From positions 434,001 to 498,000 of the forward strand of contig NZ_CP117411.1 in NCBI RefSeq assembly GCF_028607085.1: 64,000 nt of DNA, written 5' to 3'. This DNA is from Sphingomonas naphthae. Lineage in GTDB: Bacteria; Pseudomonadota; Alphaproteobacteria; Sphingomonadales; Sphingomonadaceae. Under the pieces are notes generated by a model. That model was given only the letters and a program-made list of their open reading frames with translations, searched no databases and was not told the origin of the DNA. Of this stretch, positions 36,094-44,460 are shown in pieces; within the stretch, counting starts at the first letter, position 1; each line of letters starts with the position of its first letter. The position numbers and the translations under genes were made by a program.

Positions 36094-36735
36094 TTAGCGG
36101 CAATAGGGGCCTCTGCCCATATCGAAATGCAGATGGTCGTGATGGAGCGCATTGGCGTCCGGCCCCAGCACCACGTTGAAGCGGCGGCAGGCCGATCCGT
36201 GGATCGCGCGCAGGAAGCGGCGGACGTTGGCGTCCGGCCCGTTCCACCCTTCCTTCACGGTGATCCGCCGCCCGTCGGCCAGCTGGAAGGCGGCGATATC
36301 GACGGCGTTGGCGCGGCCATGTTCGGACAGGCGATTGCCCGCCTGATTGTTGACCGGGCGGCAGGCGAAGGTGCCGAAACTCTCCATCTTCGTGACATAC
36401 CCATCGAGCCACGCCCTGGCCGCCTGCTGCACCGATTCCCGCACCCATAAAGAAAAGGGCAGCGCCAGCCCGCATTTCAGCGCGCCGAGATTGGTGACGG
36501 GAATGCCGACCGCGACCAGCTTGACCGATCCCGTCGCCGAGCAGCCATTCGGGAATTGCCGGTCGGGCAGCGACTGATAGCTGACGCCGAGCGCGGAGAG
36601 GTTGCCGAGGCACTGGCGCAGGATGCGGGGATCGTCGGGCGAGGGGCCGGCCTGCGTCGGGCGGCCCGGCGCGCGGGGGGAGGAGCCGCAACTGGCGAGG
36701 AAGAGGGCGAGGAGCAGGAGGGCGAGGATACGCAC
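36094..36735 (-). CDS. Extensin-like (DD-carboxypeptidase-fold) lipoprotein
   Basis: The 213-residue protein has a lipoprotein signal, MRILALLLLALFLASC, with acylated Cys16, and an extensin-like C-terminal domain. That domain has metal-site motifs of LAS-type D-Ala-D-Ala peptidases: SEHGRANAVDIAAF (residues 137-150) and HHDHLHFD (198-205), with a His and Asp in each. Four further cysteines (Cys42, Cys65, Cys88, Cys125 region) suggest disulfides in the periplasm. A peptidoglycan-trimming role is inferred from the fold. It precedes the LOG protein gene on the same strand by 37 bases. Confidence 0.87.
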   Translation of the reverse strand: MRILALLLLALFLASCGSSPRAPGRPTQAGPSPDDPRILRQCLGNLSALGVSYQSLPDRQFPNGCSATGSVKLVAVGIPVTNLGALKCGLALPFSLWVRESVQQAARAWLDGYVTKMESFGTFACRPVNNQAGNRLSEHGRANAVDIAAFQLADGRRITVKEGWNGPDANVRRFLRAIHGSACRRFNVVLGPDANALHHDHLHFDMGRGPYCR

Positions 36736-36766
36736 GCGGGGCAGGGTAGGCGATGTGGATGGCGGG

Positions 36767-37186
36767 TCAATGAAAGGGTGAGCGCCCTGCCTGCCGATAC
36801 CGCGTCTCGACCCGCCACTGCCACAGCATCAGCAGCGGCACGACGCCCAGTTCCATCACCAGCCCGAAGCGGTGGCCGAAGGAGGGCGCGCCGACCAGCG
36901 CCCACGATAGCGCGCGGGCGAGGCCGCCGGTGACCACCATGGCCCCGAGCAGGCGGAAGCGGGCGCCCTGGCGCTCGATCGCGGGCACGGTCGTCGCGAA
37001 GGCCACGCCGAGGGCGAAGAAGATGCCCGAGACGTAGCGGAAATGGCTGTCGAGATCGGGCGCGGGCGGGTTGGGCGCGCCGTGTAGCATCACCACGCCG
37101 CGCACGATGCTCTCGCCGCCGGTGAGCAGCGGCACGAGGCAGGCGATCGCGACGACGATCTGGAGGGCGCGGCGCTCGAATTTCAT
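36767..37186 (-). CDS. DUF4345 family small membrane protein
   Basis: The 139-residue product has about four membrane segments: VVAIACLVPLLTGGES, YVSGIFFALGVAFATTVPAI, LLGAMVVTGGLARALSWAL and LGVVPLLMLWQW. The sequence DLDSHFRYVSGIFFALG between the first two is the hallmark of the DUF4345 family, whose function is unknown. Its ATG overlaps the stop of the DUF2721 gene as ATGA, so the two membrane proteins are made together, downstream of an aminotransferase gene. Confidence 0.85.
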   Translation of the reverse strand: MKFERRALQIVVAIACLVPLLTGGESIVRGVVMLHGAPNPPAPDLDSHFRYVSGIFFALGVAFATTVPAIERQGARFRLLGAMVVTGGLARALSWALVGAPSFGHRFGLVMELGVVPLLMLWQWRVETRYRQAGRSPFH

Positions 37187-37668
37187 CGGCGCCGTTCCAG
37201 CAGTTCGTCCCGCACCCGGATCGCGGCGACGGCGATGCGGATTTCGACGAGGAACAGCGCGAGGCCGGCGATCAGCAGCAGCATGGCGATCACGAAGATC
37301 ACCGCCATCGTCCGCGCGAAGCCGAGGCCGGCGAGGCGCGCGATGAAGAGGACCGCGACGAGGACGCAGACGACCATCGCGCTGGCGGTGCAGAGGAACA
37401 CGGCGTTGTTGACCAGCGTGATGCGCCGGTCGATCAGCCGCAGCTCCGCTACCTGCCGCCCGTGCGAGGGATGATCGGAGGGGGTGAAATTCTCCTCGAT
37501 CTTGCGCGCGCGATCGACGATCCGGGCGAGCCGGCCGACCATCATGTTGAGCAGCCCCGCGATGCCGGTCAGCAGGAAGACCGGGGCGAGGGCCAACTGG
37601 ATCGTGTGGGCGAGGTTGGGCAGAGACGAGACGCGGAAGGCATCCGCGATGAGTCCACCCAACCCCAT
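37183..37668 (-). CDS. DUF2721 family membrane protein
   Basis: The 161-residue protein has three membrane segments: one near residues 20-43 (HTIQLALAPVFLLTGIAGLL) and two in the C-terminal half (VFLCTASAMVVCVLVAVLFI and MAVIFVIAMLLLIAGLALFL). Between them is the charged family motif RLARIVDRARKIEE and RLIDRRITLVNNAV. These are the marks of DUF2721, without known function. The ATG at 37668 follows TGAGG and comes five bases after the aminotransferase stop, so the genes form an operon. Confidence 0.87.
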   Translation of the reverse strand: MGLGGLIADAFRVSSLPNLAHTIQLALAPVFLLTGIAGLLNMMVGRLARIVDRARKIEENFTPSDHPSHGRQVAELRLIDRRITLVNNAVFLCTASAMVVCVLVAVLFIARLAGLGFARTMAVIFVIAMLLLIAGLALFLVEIRIAVAAIRVRDELLERRR

Positions 37669-37673
37669 ATGCC

Positions 37674-38882
37674 TCAGCCCGCGACCTTGGCGCCCGTGTT
37701 CACGCCCATGCTCGCCAGATATTTGCGGATGTTGCGCGCCGCCTGGCGGATGCGCTGCTCGTTTTCGACCATGGCGATACGGACATAGCCCTCGCCATTC
37801 TCGCCATAGCCCACGCCCGGCGCGACGGCGACGCCGGCGTGGGTGAGGAGCTGCTTGGAGAATTCGAGACTGCCGAGATGCGCCAGCGCCGGGGGCAGGG
37901 GCGCCCAGCAGAACATCGAGGCGCGGGGGCTGGGGATTTCCCAGCCGGCGCGCGCGAAGCTCTCGACCATCACGTCGCGGCGGCGCTTGTAGAGTTCGCG
38001 ATTCTGCTCGACGATCTCCTGCGGGCCGTTGATCGCCGCCACCGCCGCCGCCTGGATCGGCGTGAAGGCGCCATAATCCAGATAGGATTTCACGCGGGTC
38101 AAAGCGGACAGCAACGTCTTGTTGCCGACCGCGAAGCCCATCCGCCAGCCCGCCATCGAATAGGTCTTGGACATGGAGGTGAATTCCACGGCCACATCCT
38201 TGCCGCCCGGCACCTGGAGGATCGAGGGCGTCGGGCAGCCGTCGTAATAGAGTTCGGAATAGGCGAGATCCGAGAGCACCCAGATCTTGTGCTCCTTGGC
38301 CCACGCCACCAGCCGCTCGTAGAAGGCCAGATCGACCACCTCGGCGGTGGGGTTGGAGGGATAGCCCACCACCAGCACCGAAGGCTTGGGCACGGTGAAT
38401 TTCACCGCGCGATCCAGCGCTTCCCAATAGCGTTCGTCGGGCGTCGTCGGCACGGCGCGGATCGTGGCGCCGGCGATGATGAAGCCGAACATGTGGATCG
38501 GATAGCTGGGGTCGGGCGCCAGGATCACGTCGCCGGGCGCGGTGATCGCCTGGGCGAGATTGGCCAGACCCTCCTTGGAGCCGAGCGTGACCACCACCTC
38601 GCTCTCGGGATCGAGATCGACCCCGAAGCGGCGCTGGTAATAGCCGGCCTGCGCCTTGCGCAGCCCCGGAATGCCCTTGGAGGCCGAATAGCCGTGGGCG
38701 TCGGGGTTGCGGGCGACTTCGCACAATTTGTCGATCACGTGCGGCGGCGGCGGCAGGTCCGGGTTGCCCATGCCCAGGTCGATGATGTCGTCGCCCCGCG
38801 CTCGCGCGGCTGCCCGCATCGCGTTGACTTCGGCGATGACATAAGGTGGCAGGCGGCGGATACGGTAGAACTCTTCCGACAT
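37674..38882 (-). CDS. alaC: PLP-dependent aminotransferase, AlaC type (class I/II)
   Basis: The 402-residue protein is a fold type I aminotransferase. It has DIIDLGMGNPDLPPP, GYSASKGIPGLRKA, the PLP-contacting NPTAEVVDL and the PLP lysine in SMSKTYSMAGWRMGFAVGN. The C-terminal arginine region is in NEGYVRIAMVENE-like sequence (read GENGEGYVRIAMVENEQR). The whole matches the AlaC-type glutamate-pyruvate transaminases often labelled LL-diaminopimelate aminotransferase-like. The gene is divergent from phaC with 164 bases between the starts. The exact amino donor is inferred from family resemblance. Confidence 0.88.
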   Translation of the reverse strand: MSEEFYRIRRLPPYVIAEVNAMRAAARARGDDIIDLGMGNPDLPPPPHVIDKLCEVARNPDAHGYSASKGIPGLRKAQAGYYQRRFGVDLDPESEVVVTLGSKEGLANLAQAITAPGDVILAPDPSYPIHMFGFIIAGATIRAVPTTPDERYWEALDRAVKFTVPKPSVLVVGYPSNPTAEVVDLAFYERLVAWAKEHKIWVLSDLAYSELYYDGCPTPSILQVPGGKDVAVEFTSMSKTYSMAGWRMGFAVGNKTLLSALTRVKSYLDYGAFTPIQAAAVAAINGPQEIVEQNRELYKRRRDVMVESFARAGWEIPSPRASMFCWAPLPPALAHLGSLEFSKQLLTHAGVAVAPGVGYGENGEGYVRIAMVENEQRIRQAARNIRKYLASMGVNTGAKVAG

Positions 38883-39046
38883 GATCGTCCTTCTTTCCGG
38901 GTTACGGTCCTCTTGGCGTTCGGGGCCAAAAGGCCCATTGTCGCGAAACGGTCGGCGAGTGATGCCAGAACGTCCGCGGGCCGCCTTATAGGCGCCTCGC
39001 GCGGCGATTGGCAGATGGCCGGCAAATAAAGAGGAGGGCGCTTATC

Positions 39047-40795
39047 TTGGCCGACCATCGCGACGATCCCGAGACCGGAACCCTGCCGACCTTGGCCGAT
39101 CTTCAGCACTGGACCGGGCTGATGGGCCAGGCGCAGCAGAAATTGATGGAATATGCCGCCGAGGCCGCCGCCAAGATGCCGGCCGGCGCGCCCAAGGTGG
39201 GGGTCGATACCGATCGCCTGTTCGATCAGGGCAAGGATTTCTGGGCCGACAGCCTGACGCTCTGGCAGCGTTTCTTCATGCCCGGCATGGAGGGGGGCGA
39301 CAGCGCGCTGAGCGAGGCCGCCAGCCGCGACCGGCGCTTTTCGGCGCCGCAATGGGGCGAGCATCCCTTGTTCGACCTGATCCGCCAGAGCTACCTTCTG
39401 ATGTGCGAGCATATGTTCAAGGGGCTCGACGCGATCGAGGGGCTGGAGCCGCGCCAGAAGCAGCAGATGCGCTTCGCCATGCAGACCCTGGCCGACGCGC
39501 TCAGCCCGTCCAATTTCCCGGCGACCAACCCCTTGGTGCTAGAGCGCATCTTCGAGACGCGCGGCGACAATCTCATCAAGGGGATCGAGCGGATGACCGC
39601 CGATCTCACGCGCGGCCAGTTGACCCATACCGATCCGGACGCGTTCGAGGTGGGGCGCAACATCGCGATGACGCCGGGCAAGGTGGTGTATGAGGCGCCG
39701 CTGTTCCAGCTGATCCAATATGCGCCGACCACGGCCAGGGTGCAGGCCACGCCGCTGGTGATCTTCCCGCCGTGGATCAACCGTTTCTACATCCTCGATC
39801 TCAACCCCAGGAACAGCTTCGTCCGCTGGGCGGTGGAGCAGGGGCTCACAGTGTTCATGGTCTCGTGGAAATCGGCCGACGCCTCGATCGCCGATGTCGA
39901 GGCGGATGCCTATGCGCTGGCCCAGATCGACGCGATCGAGCGGGCGTGCGAGGCGGTGGGCACGCCCTCGGCCCATGCGATCGGCTATTGCGTGGCGGGC
40001 ACGACGCTGGCGATGACGCTCTCCTACCTCGCCGCCAGGGGCGAGGCGGCCAAGGTGGCGAGCGCCACTTTCTTCACGGCGCAGGTGGATTTCGCCGACG
40101 CGGGCGATCTGCTGCTGTTCGTGGACGATCGGCAGATCGACATGCTCGGGCAGATGTCGGCCGAGAAGGGCTTCCTCGACGGGCGCTATATGGCGGCGAC
40201 CTTCAATCTGCTGCGCGGGCGCGACCTGATCTGGTCCTATGTGGTCAACAATTACCTGCTGGGGCAGGATTATCCGGTGTTCGACCTGCTCCACTGGAAT
40301 GGCGACACGACCAACCTGCCGGCGGGCTGGCATCGCCGCTATCTGAGCGATTTCTACCGCGACAATCTGCTGGTGCAGCCGGGCGCGCTCAGCGTGGCGG
40401 GGGTGCCGATCGATCTCACCCGGATCGAGACGCCGGCCTATGTGCAGGCGGGGCGCGAGGACCATATCGCCCCGGCCGCGAGCGTCTGGAAGATGACCGA
40501 GCATCTGCGCGGGCCGCTGCGGTTCGTGCTGGCCGGTTCGGGCCATATCGCGGGCGTGGTGAATCCACCGGCGGCCGGCAAATATCAATATTGGACCCAC
40601 GACGGCACCGCCGATTCGCTCGAGGATTTCATCGCCGGGGCCAGCGAGACCAAGGGGAGCTGGTGGCCCGACTGGCTGGCATGGATCAGCGAGAAATCGG
40701 GTGGTGATGTGCCCGCCAAGGGCGGCAGAATCCCCGGAAAAGGGCCGCTGAAAGCGATCGAGGACGCGCCCGGCCGCTATGTGCGGGAACGCTGA
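39047..40795 (+). CDS. phaC: Polyhydroxyalkanoate synthase, class I
   Basis: PhaC polymerises (R)-3-hydroxyacyl-CoA into storage polyester at the granule surface. The 582-residue length is right for class I. The lipase-like box GYCVAG holds the nucleophile Cys315, with Asp472 in REDHIAP and His500 in SGHIAGVVNPP completing the triad. An N-terminal region for granule and dimer contacts precedes the hydrolase core. I choose the TTG at 39047 because GAGGAGGG lies eight bases upstream; no ATG in frame fits. A phasin gene follows on the same strand after 122 bases that carry two TGC-N3-GCA sites. Confidence 0.96.
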   Translation: MADHRDDPETGTLPTLADLQHWTGLMGQAQQKLMEYAAEAAAKMPAGAPKVGVDTDRLFDQGKDFWADSLTLWQRFFMPGMEGGDSALSEAASRDRRFSAPQWGEHPLFDLIRQSYLLMCEHMFKGLDAIEGLEPRQKQQMRFAMQTLADALSPSNFPATNPLVLERIFETRGDNLIKGIERMTADLTRGQLTHTDPDAFEVGRNIAMTPGKVVYEAPLFQLIQYAPTTARVQATPLVIFPPWINRFYILDLNPRNSFVRWAVEQGLTVFMVSWKSADASIADVEADAYALAQIDAIERACEAVGTPSAHAIGYCVAGTTLAMTLSYLAARGEAAKVASATFFTAQVDFADAGDLLLFVDDRQIDMLGQMSAEKGFLDGRYMAATFNLLRGRDLIWSYVVNNYLLGQDYPVFDLLHWNGDTTNLPAGWHRRYLSDFYRDNLLVQPGALSVAGVPIDLTRIETPAYVQAGREDHIAPAASVWKMTEHLRGPLRFVLAGSGHIAGVVNPPAAGKYQYWTHDGTADSLEDFIAGASETKGSWWPDWLAWISEKSGGDVPAKGGRIPGKGPLKAIEDAPGRYVRER

Positions 40796-40827
40796 TTTAT
40801 CGAATGATCCGAACCGGATGTAACATT

Positions 40828-40842
40828 TTGTGCGGTGCACAA
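40828..40842. promoter_or_regulatory. Palindromic TGC-N3-GCA site upstream of the phasin gene
   Basis: TTGTGC and GCACAA are perfectly inverted around GGT. A related site lies 49 bases downstream. TGC-rich operators of this type are known for the PHA regulator PhaR, so this is a candidate PhaR operator; no phaR gene is in the window. Confidence 0.5.
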
Positions 40843-40876
40843 AAAACGCGCTTGAATTTTTTCCGTTCCCTTATAT

Positions 40877-40891
40877 TTGTGCAGTGCAATA
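40877..40891. promoter_or_regulatory. Second TGC-N3-GCA site upstream of the phasin gene
   Basis: TTGTGCAGTGCAATA shares TTGTGC-N3-GCA with the upstream palindrome but has a degenerate outer arm. It overlaps the AT-rich TTATAT stretch (40871-40876) that is the likeliest -10 region, 27 bases before the phasin start, so a bound repressor would block transcription. Confidence 0.5.
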
Positions 40892-40917
40892 ACTGAACAA
40901 ATGTGAGGGACAGGCGC

Positions 40918-41826
40918 GTGGCGGATAGCAATATCATTCAGCCCGCACGGCGGCGTGGACGCCCCCCGAAAATAAAGCCGGCGGACGCCGTCCCCGTTGC
41001 GGTGAAAGCGGCCCCGGCCGCTGCCAAGGCCGTGGCGGAAAAGACGGCGACCAAGGCGACCGAGGCGGTGAAGCCCGTCGCGGAAACGGTTGCCAAGGCG
41101 GCACCCGTGGCCGCCAAGGCCCCCGTCGTGGCCGCGAAAGCCGCCACCAAGGCGGTCGAGGCCGGCGCCGACACCGTGAAGAAGACGAACGACGCGGTCG
41201 CCGATGCGGCCGTATCGAGCGTGAAGGCAGCGGCGAAAGCCGCCGAGACGACCAGTTCGACCGTGACTGACGCAACGACCAAGGCGGTCGCGGCTGCGGA
41301 GACGGCAAAGGCGGAGGCGCAGCCGCCCGTAACCGCGCCCATCGTTACGTCACCCGTAGAAACCCCCGCCGCGGCCGAAGCGGCAGACCGACTGAAAGGA
41401 TTGTTCCCCATGGCTACCGCCCCCGCTTTCTTCACCGAATTCAACGATCGCGCCAAGACCGCTTTCGAGAAGTCCTCCAAGGTCGGCGAAGAGCTGGTCG
41501 AATTCAGCAAGGGCAATGTCGAGGCGCTCGTCGCCTCCGCCCGCGTCGCCGCCAAGGGCTCCGAGGCACTCGCCCAGGAAGCCGCCGAATATGGCAAGAA
41601 GAGCTTCGAGACCGCGACCACCGCGTTCAAGGGCTTCGCCGCCGTGAAGTCGCCGACCGAGCTGTTCCAGCTGCAGAGCGATTACGCCAAGACCTCGTTC
41701 GACAGCGCCGTGGCCGAAGCCTCGAAGCTGTCCGAGGGCATGCTCAAGCTGATGGGCGACATGTTCCAGCCGCTGTCGAGCCGTTATGCGGTCGCGACCG
41801 AGAAGTTCAAGGCGACCGCGCTCTGA
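40918..41826 (+). CDS. Phasin with AT-hook and histone-H1-like N-terminal extension
   Basis: Phasins coat PHA granules. The 302-residue product has two parts. Residues 1-164 start VADSNIIQPARRRGRPPKIK, with an AT-hook core RGRPPK at residues 13-18, then a low-complexity Ala/Lys/Val stretch like histone H1 tails. Residues 165-302, from MATAPAFFTEFNDRAKTAFE, form a helical phasin domain. The GTG at 40918 follows GAGGGACAGGC. An internal ATG at 41410 with AAAGGA nine bases upstream could give a short form. The layout recalls PhaF-type phasins that tether granules to DNA, but with the DNA-binding part at the N-terminus. The neighbour is phaC. Confidence 0.85.
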   Translation: MADSNIIQPARRRGRPPKIKPADAVPVAVKAAPAAAKAVAEKTATKATEAVKPVAETVAKAAPVAAKAPVVAAKAATKAVEAGADTVKKTNDAVADAAVSSVKAAAKAAETTSSTVTDATTKAVAAAETAKAEAQPPVTAPIVTSPVETPAAAEAADRLKGLFPMATAPAFFTEFNDRAKTAFEKSSKVGEELVEFSKGNVEALVASARVAAKGSEALAQEAAEYGKKSFETATTAFKGFAAVKSPTELFQLQSDYAKTSFDSAVAEASKLSEGMLKLMGDMFQPLSSRYAVATEKFKATAL

Positions 41827-41854
41827 TCTTCTGAACGGCCAACCGTTCGACGAG

Positions 41855-41885
41855 ACGGCCGCTCCGGCAACGGGGCGGCCGTTTT
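41855..41885 (+). terminator. Intrinsic terminator after the phasin gene
   Basis: ACGGCCGC and GCGGCCGT form an 8-bp stem around a 12-base loop, followed by TTTTC, 28 bases after the stop. Confidence 0.85.
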
Positions 41886-41901
41886 CGTCTGGAGGTCCGC
41901 T

Positions 41902-41995
41902 ATTCCTCCCCGGCACGGGGAGGGGGGACCATGCGCGGCATGGTGGAGGGGGCTCTCCACGGGCGCCAGGCTTCGGGGAAATCCCCCTCCGTCAG
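41902..41995. repeat. REP-type palindrome cluster upstream of the MFS transporter
   Basis: CCTCCCCGGCACGGGGAGG (41905-41923) is the same palindrome as the one after gmk. Inverted GGTGGAGGGGG and CCCCCTCCG arms follow. Confidence 0.75.
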
Positions 41996-42092
41996 CGCTT
42001 GCGCGCCGCCACCGCCACGTACCGGGAAGGACGCGGCGAAAATCCCGCCATTCGGCATTGACGCTGCGGTGCAGCAAGCCCACCTGCGCCCC

Positions 42093-43295
42093 ATGCACGT
42101 CAGTATCGATTCGAAACTCGCGCCCGTCTCGCCGACGGTCTTCTCGCCGGGCATCGTCCATCTCGCGCTGGCGATGGGCGGGTTCGCGATCGGGACGACG
42201 GAGTTCGCGACGATGAGCCTGCTGCCCGATTTCGCGGCCGGGCTCGGCATCGATGCGCCCACCGCCGGCCATGTCATTTCGGCCTATGCGCTGGGCGTGG
42301 TGGTCGGCGCGCCGCTGTTGGCGGTGATGGGCGCGCGGCTGTCGCGGCGGTTCCTGCTGATCCTGCTGATGGGGCTGTTCGCGATCGGCAATGCGCTGAG
42401 CGCGGTCGCGCCGACCTATGGCTGGATGCTGGCCTTCCGCTTCCTGAGTGGCCTGCCGCACGGCGCCTATTTCGGGATCGCCGCGCTGGTGGCGGCCTCG
42501 CTGGTGCCGCCCGAGCGGCGGGCGCGGGCCGTGGGGCGGATCATGCTCGGGTTAACCACCGCAACGATCGTGGGCGTGCCGCTGGCCAACTGGCTGGGGC
42601 AGGTGGCCGGCTGGCGCTGGGGCTTCGGCGTGGTCGCGGTGCTGGCGCTGGTGACGGTGGCGCTGATCCTGCTTTTCGTGCCGCGCGACCGGCCCGATGC
42701 CGCCGCCAGCCCGCTGCGCGAGCTGAAGGCGCTCGCCAATGGCCAGATCTGGATGACCCTGGCGATCGGCGCGATCGGCTTCGGCGGATTGTTCTGCGTC
42801 TACACCTATGTCGCCTCGACCCTGCTGGAGGTGACGCGCGTGTCGGCGGCGATGATCCCGATCGTGCTGGCGGTGTTCGGCATCGGCATGACGGTGGGCA
42901 GCATCGTCGTGCCGCGCTTCGCCGATCGCGCGCTGATGCGCACGGCGTGCCTGCTGCTGATCTGGACCGCCGTGGCGCTCGCGCTCTACCCGATCGCGAC
43001 CGGGCATTTGTGGTCGATCCTGCTGTCGGTGTTCGCGGTCGGCACGGGCGTCTCGCTCGGCACCGTCCTCCAGACCCGGCTGATGGACGTGGCGGGCGAC
43101 GCGCAGGGCCTGGCCGCCGCGCTCAACCATTCGGCGTTCAACTTCGCCAACGCCTTCGGCCCGTGGGTCGGCGGGCTCGCCATCGCGGCCGGCTGGGGCT
43201 GGGCCTCGACCGGCTATGTCGGCAGCGCGCTGGCGCTGGGCGGGCTGGCGGTATGCGGGCTGACGGTCTTTCTGGAGCGGCGCCGGCCCGCCTGA
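42093..43295 (+). CDS. MFS transporter, DHA1/AraJ-like
   Basis: The 400-residue protein has twelve predicted membrane segments and is a proton-coupled efflux-type MFS carrier of the AraJ/PbuE-like group. The opening LALAMGGFAIGTTEFATMSL is the family fingerprint, followed by LLAVMGARLSRRFLLILLMG (motif A) and the GLPHGAYFGIAALVAASLVP helix. AALNHSAFNFANAFGPWVGG is in the C-terminal half. I start at ATG 42093; the frame stays open upstream through a repeat and no good ribosome site is visible, so the start is uncertain. The substrate is unknown. It stands alone, convergent with the DUF1993 gene. Confidence 0.87.
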   Translation: MHVSIDSKLAPVSPTVFSPGIVHLALAMGGFAIGTTEFATMSLLPDFAAGLGIDAPTAGHVISAYALGVVVGAPLLAVMGARLSRRFLLILLMGLFAIGNALSAVAPTYGWMLAFRFLSGLPHGAYFGIAALVAASLVPPERRARAVGRIMLGLTTATIVGVPLANWLGQVAGWRWGFGVVAVLALVTVALILLFVPRDRPDAAASPLRELKALANGQIWMTLAIGAIGFGGLFCVYTYVASTLLEVTRVSAAMIPIVLAVFGIGMTVGSIVVPRFADRALMRTACLLLIWTAVALALYPIATGHLWSILLSVFAVGTGVSLGTVLQTRLMDVAGDAQGLAAALNHSAFNFANAFGPWVGGLAIAAGWGWASTGYVGSALALGGLAVCGLTVFLERRRPA

Positions 43296-43302
43296 CCGCG
43301 TC

Positions 43303-43821
43303 TTACGCCTCGGCCGGCTTCGGCGCGCCGAGATGCTGGAGGAAATCGGGCTTGCCCAGCGGCACGCCCGCCGCGCGCAGGATCGCGTAGGCGGTCGTGA
43401 CGTGGAAGTAGAAATTCGGCAGCGCGAAACCCGTCAGATAAGCCGCGCCGGCGAAGCTGTAGCCCATGCCGTTGGGGAATTTCAGCACCACTTCCCGCGT
43501 TTCGCTGCCGGCGAACAGCGCCGGATCGACTCCCTCGATGAAGGCGATCGTCGCGTCGCAGCGGGCGCGGAGGTCGGCGAAGCTGGTCTCGGTATCGGGC
43601 ATCGCCGGGGCGGTAAGCCCGGTCAGGCGGGCGATGCCGTTCTTCGCCGTATCCGACGCCATCTGATATTGCGCGGTCAGCGGCCGCATGTCGGGGGCGA
43701 GGCGGGTGTCCGCCAGCACCGCCTCGTCACCGGCCTCCGCCGCCTTGTCGAGCCACGCACGCATGTTGCGGAGCGAGGCGGTGAACAGCGGGACCGATGC
43801 GTCGTACATGCCGAAAACCAT
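43303..43821 (-). CDS. DUF1993 family protein
   Basis: The 172-residue product belongs to the DUF1993 family, small helical cytoplasmic proteins related to the DinB four-helix-bundle group. Typical stretches are MYDASVPLFTASLRNMRAWL at the start, RLAPDMRPLTAQYQMASDTA, and the ending FALPNFYFHVTTAYAILRAA followed by GVPLGKPDFLQHLG. The start is preceded by GAGAGGAATATCC, a clear ribosome site. The gene converges with the MFS transporter and is divergent from clpS. The function is unknown. Confidence 0.88.
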   Translation of the reverse strand: MVFGMYDASVPLFTASLRNMRAWLDKAAEAGDEAVLADTRLAPDMRPLTAQYQMASDTAKNGIARLTGLTAPAMPDTETSFADLRARCDATIAFIEGVDPALFAGSETREVVLKFPNGMGYSFAGAAYLTGFALPNFYFHVTTAYAILRAAGVPLGKPDFLQHLGAPKPAEA

Positions 43822-43980
43822 GGATATTCCTCTCGTGAATGGCGCCCGTCTTGCACCCCGATGGCGCCCGGCGCCAGCCCGCGTCGGGGATCGTTCGCAA
43901 TCGGCCAGCGGATCGCCCCTTGCCCGCGCGGCAAGGCTTGCCATATTCTGCCCTGATCCATTTGGGAGACTCGTTCGCGC

Positions 43981-44337
43981 ATGTCCTTCGCCGCCACCCC
44001 CCTGCGCGTCACCGCCGCCCGAAAGGATGCGGACGATGGCGGCACCGGCCTCGGCGTCGCGACCAAGACGCGGAGCAAGACCAAGCAGCCCCAGCCCTAC
44101 AAGGTGCTGATGCTGAACGACGATTACACGCCGATGGAATTCGTCGTCGAATGTCTCCAGCGATTCTTCCGCATGAGCCTGGAGGATGCGACGCGGGTGA
44201 TGCTCCACGTCCACCAGAAGGGCGTCGGCGTGTGCGGCGTCTTTTCCTATGAGGTCGCCGAGACCAAGGTGAACCAGGTGACGGATTTCGCCCGGACGCA
44301 CCAGCATCCGCTGCAATGCACGATGGAGAAGGCCTGA
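43981..44337 (+). CDS. clpS: ATP-dependent Clp protease adaptor ClpS
   Basis: ClpS hands N-degron substrates to ClpAP. The 118-residue protein has a disordered basic N-terminus (about 1-35) and a conserved core. [20 protein letters not shown] contains the substrate-binding NDDYTPM stretch, and [22 protein letters not shown] and PLQCTMEKA complete the fold. These are the usual N-end-rule pocket residues. The partner clpA is not next to it, although in many proteobacteria it follows directly; a palindrome pair comes next instead. Confidence 0.96.
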   Translation: MSFAATPLRVTAARKDADDGGTGLGVATKTRSKTKQPQPYKVLMLNDDYTPMEFVVECLQRFFRMSLEDATRVMLHVHQKGVGVCGVFSYEVAETKVNQVTDFARTHQHPLQCTMEKA

Positions 44338-44350
44338 GCGCCCTTCGCTG

Positions 44351-44447
44351 TCATTCGTCATTGCAAGCGTAGCGAAGCAATCCAGTTGCGACGGTGATGT
44401 GTGGTCGAGAGGCTGGATTGCTTCGCTGCGCTCGCAATGACGAATGA
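44351..44447. repeat. Inverted 35-base repeat pair, TCATTGCAAGCG/CGAAGCAATCC family
   Basis: The left unit (44351-44385) begins TCATTCGTCATTGCAAGCGT and the right unit (44413-44447) is its reverse complement with two mismatches. The spacer is 27 bases. It separates clpS from a small membrane-protein gene. Confidence 0.9.
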
Positions 44448-44460
44448 GGGGCGGCCTGCC

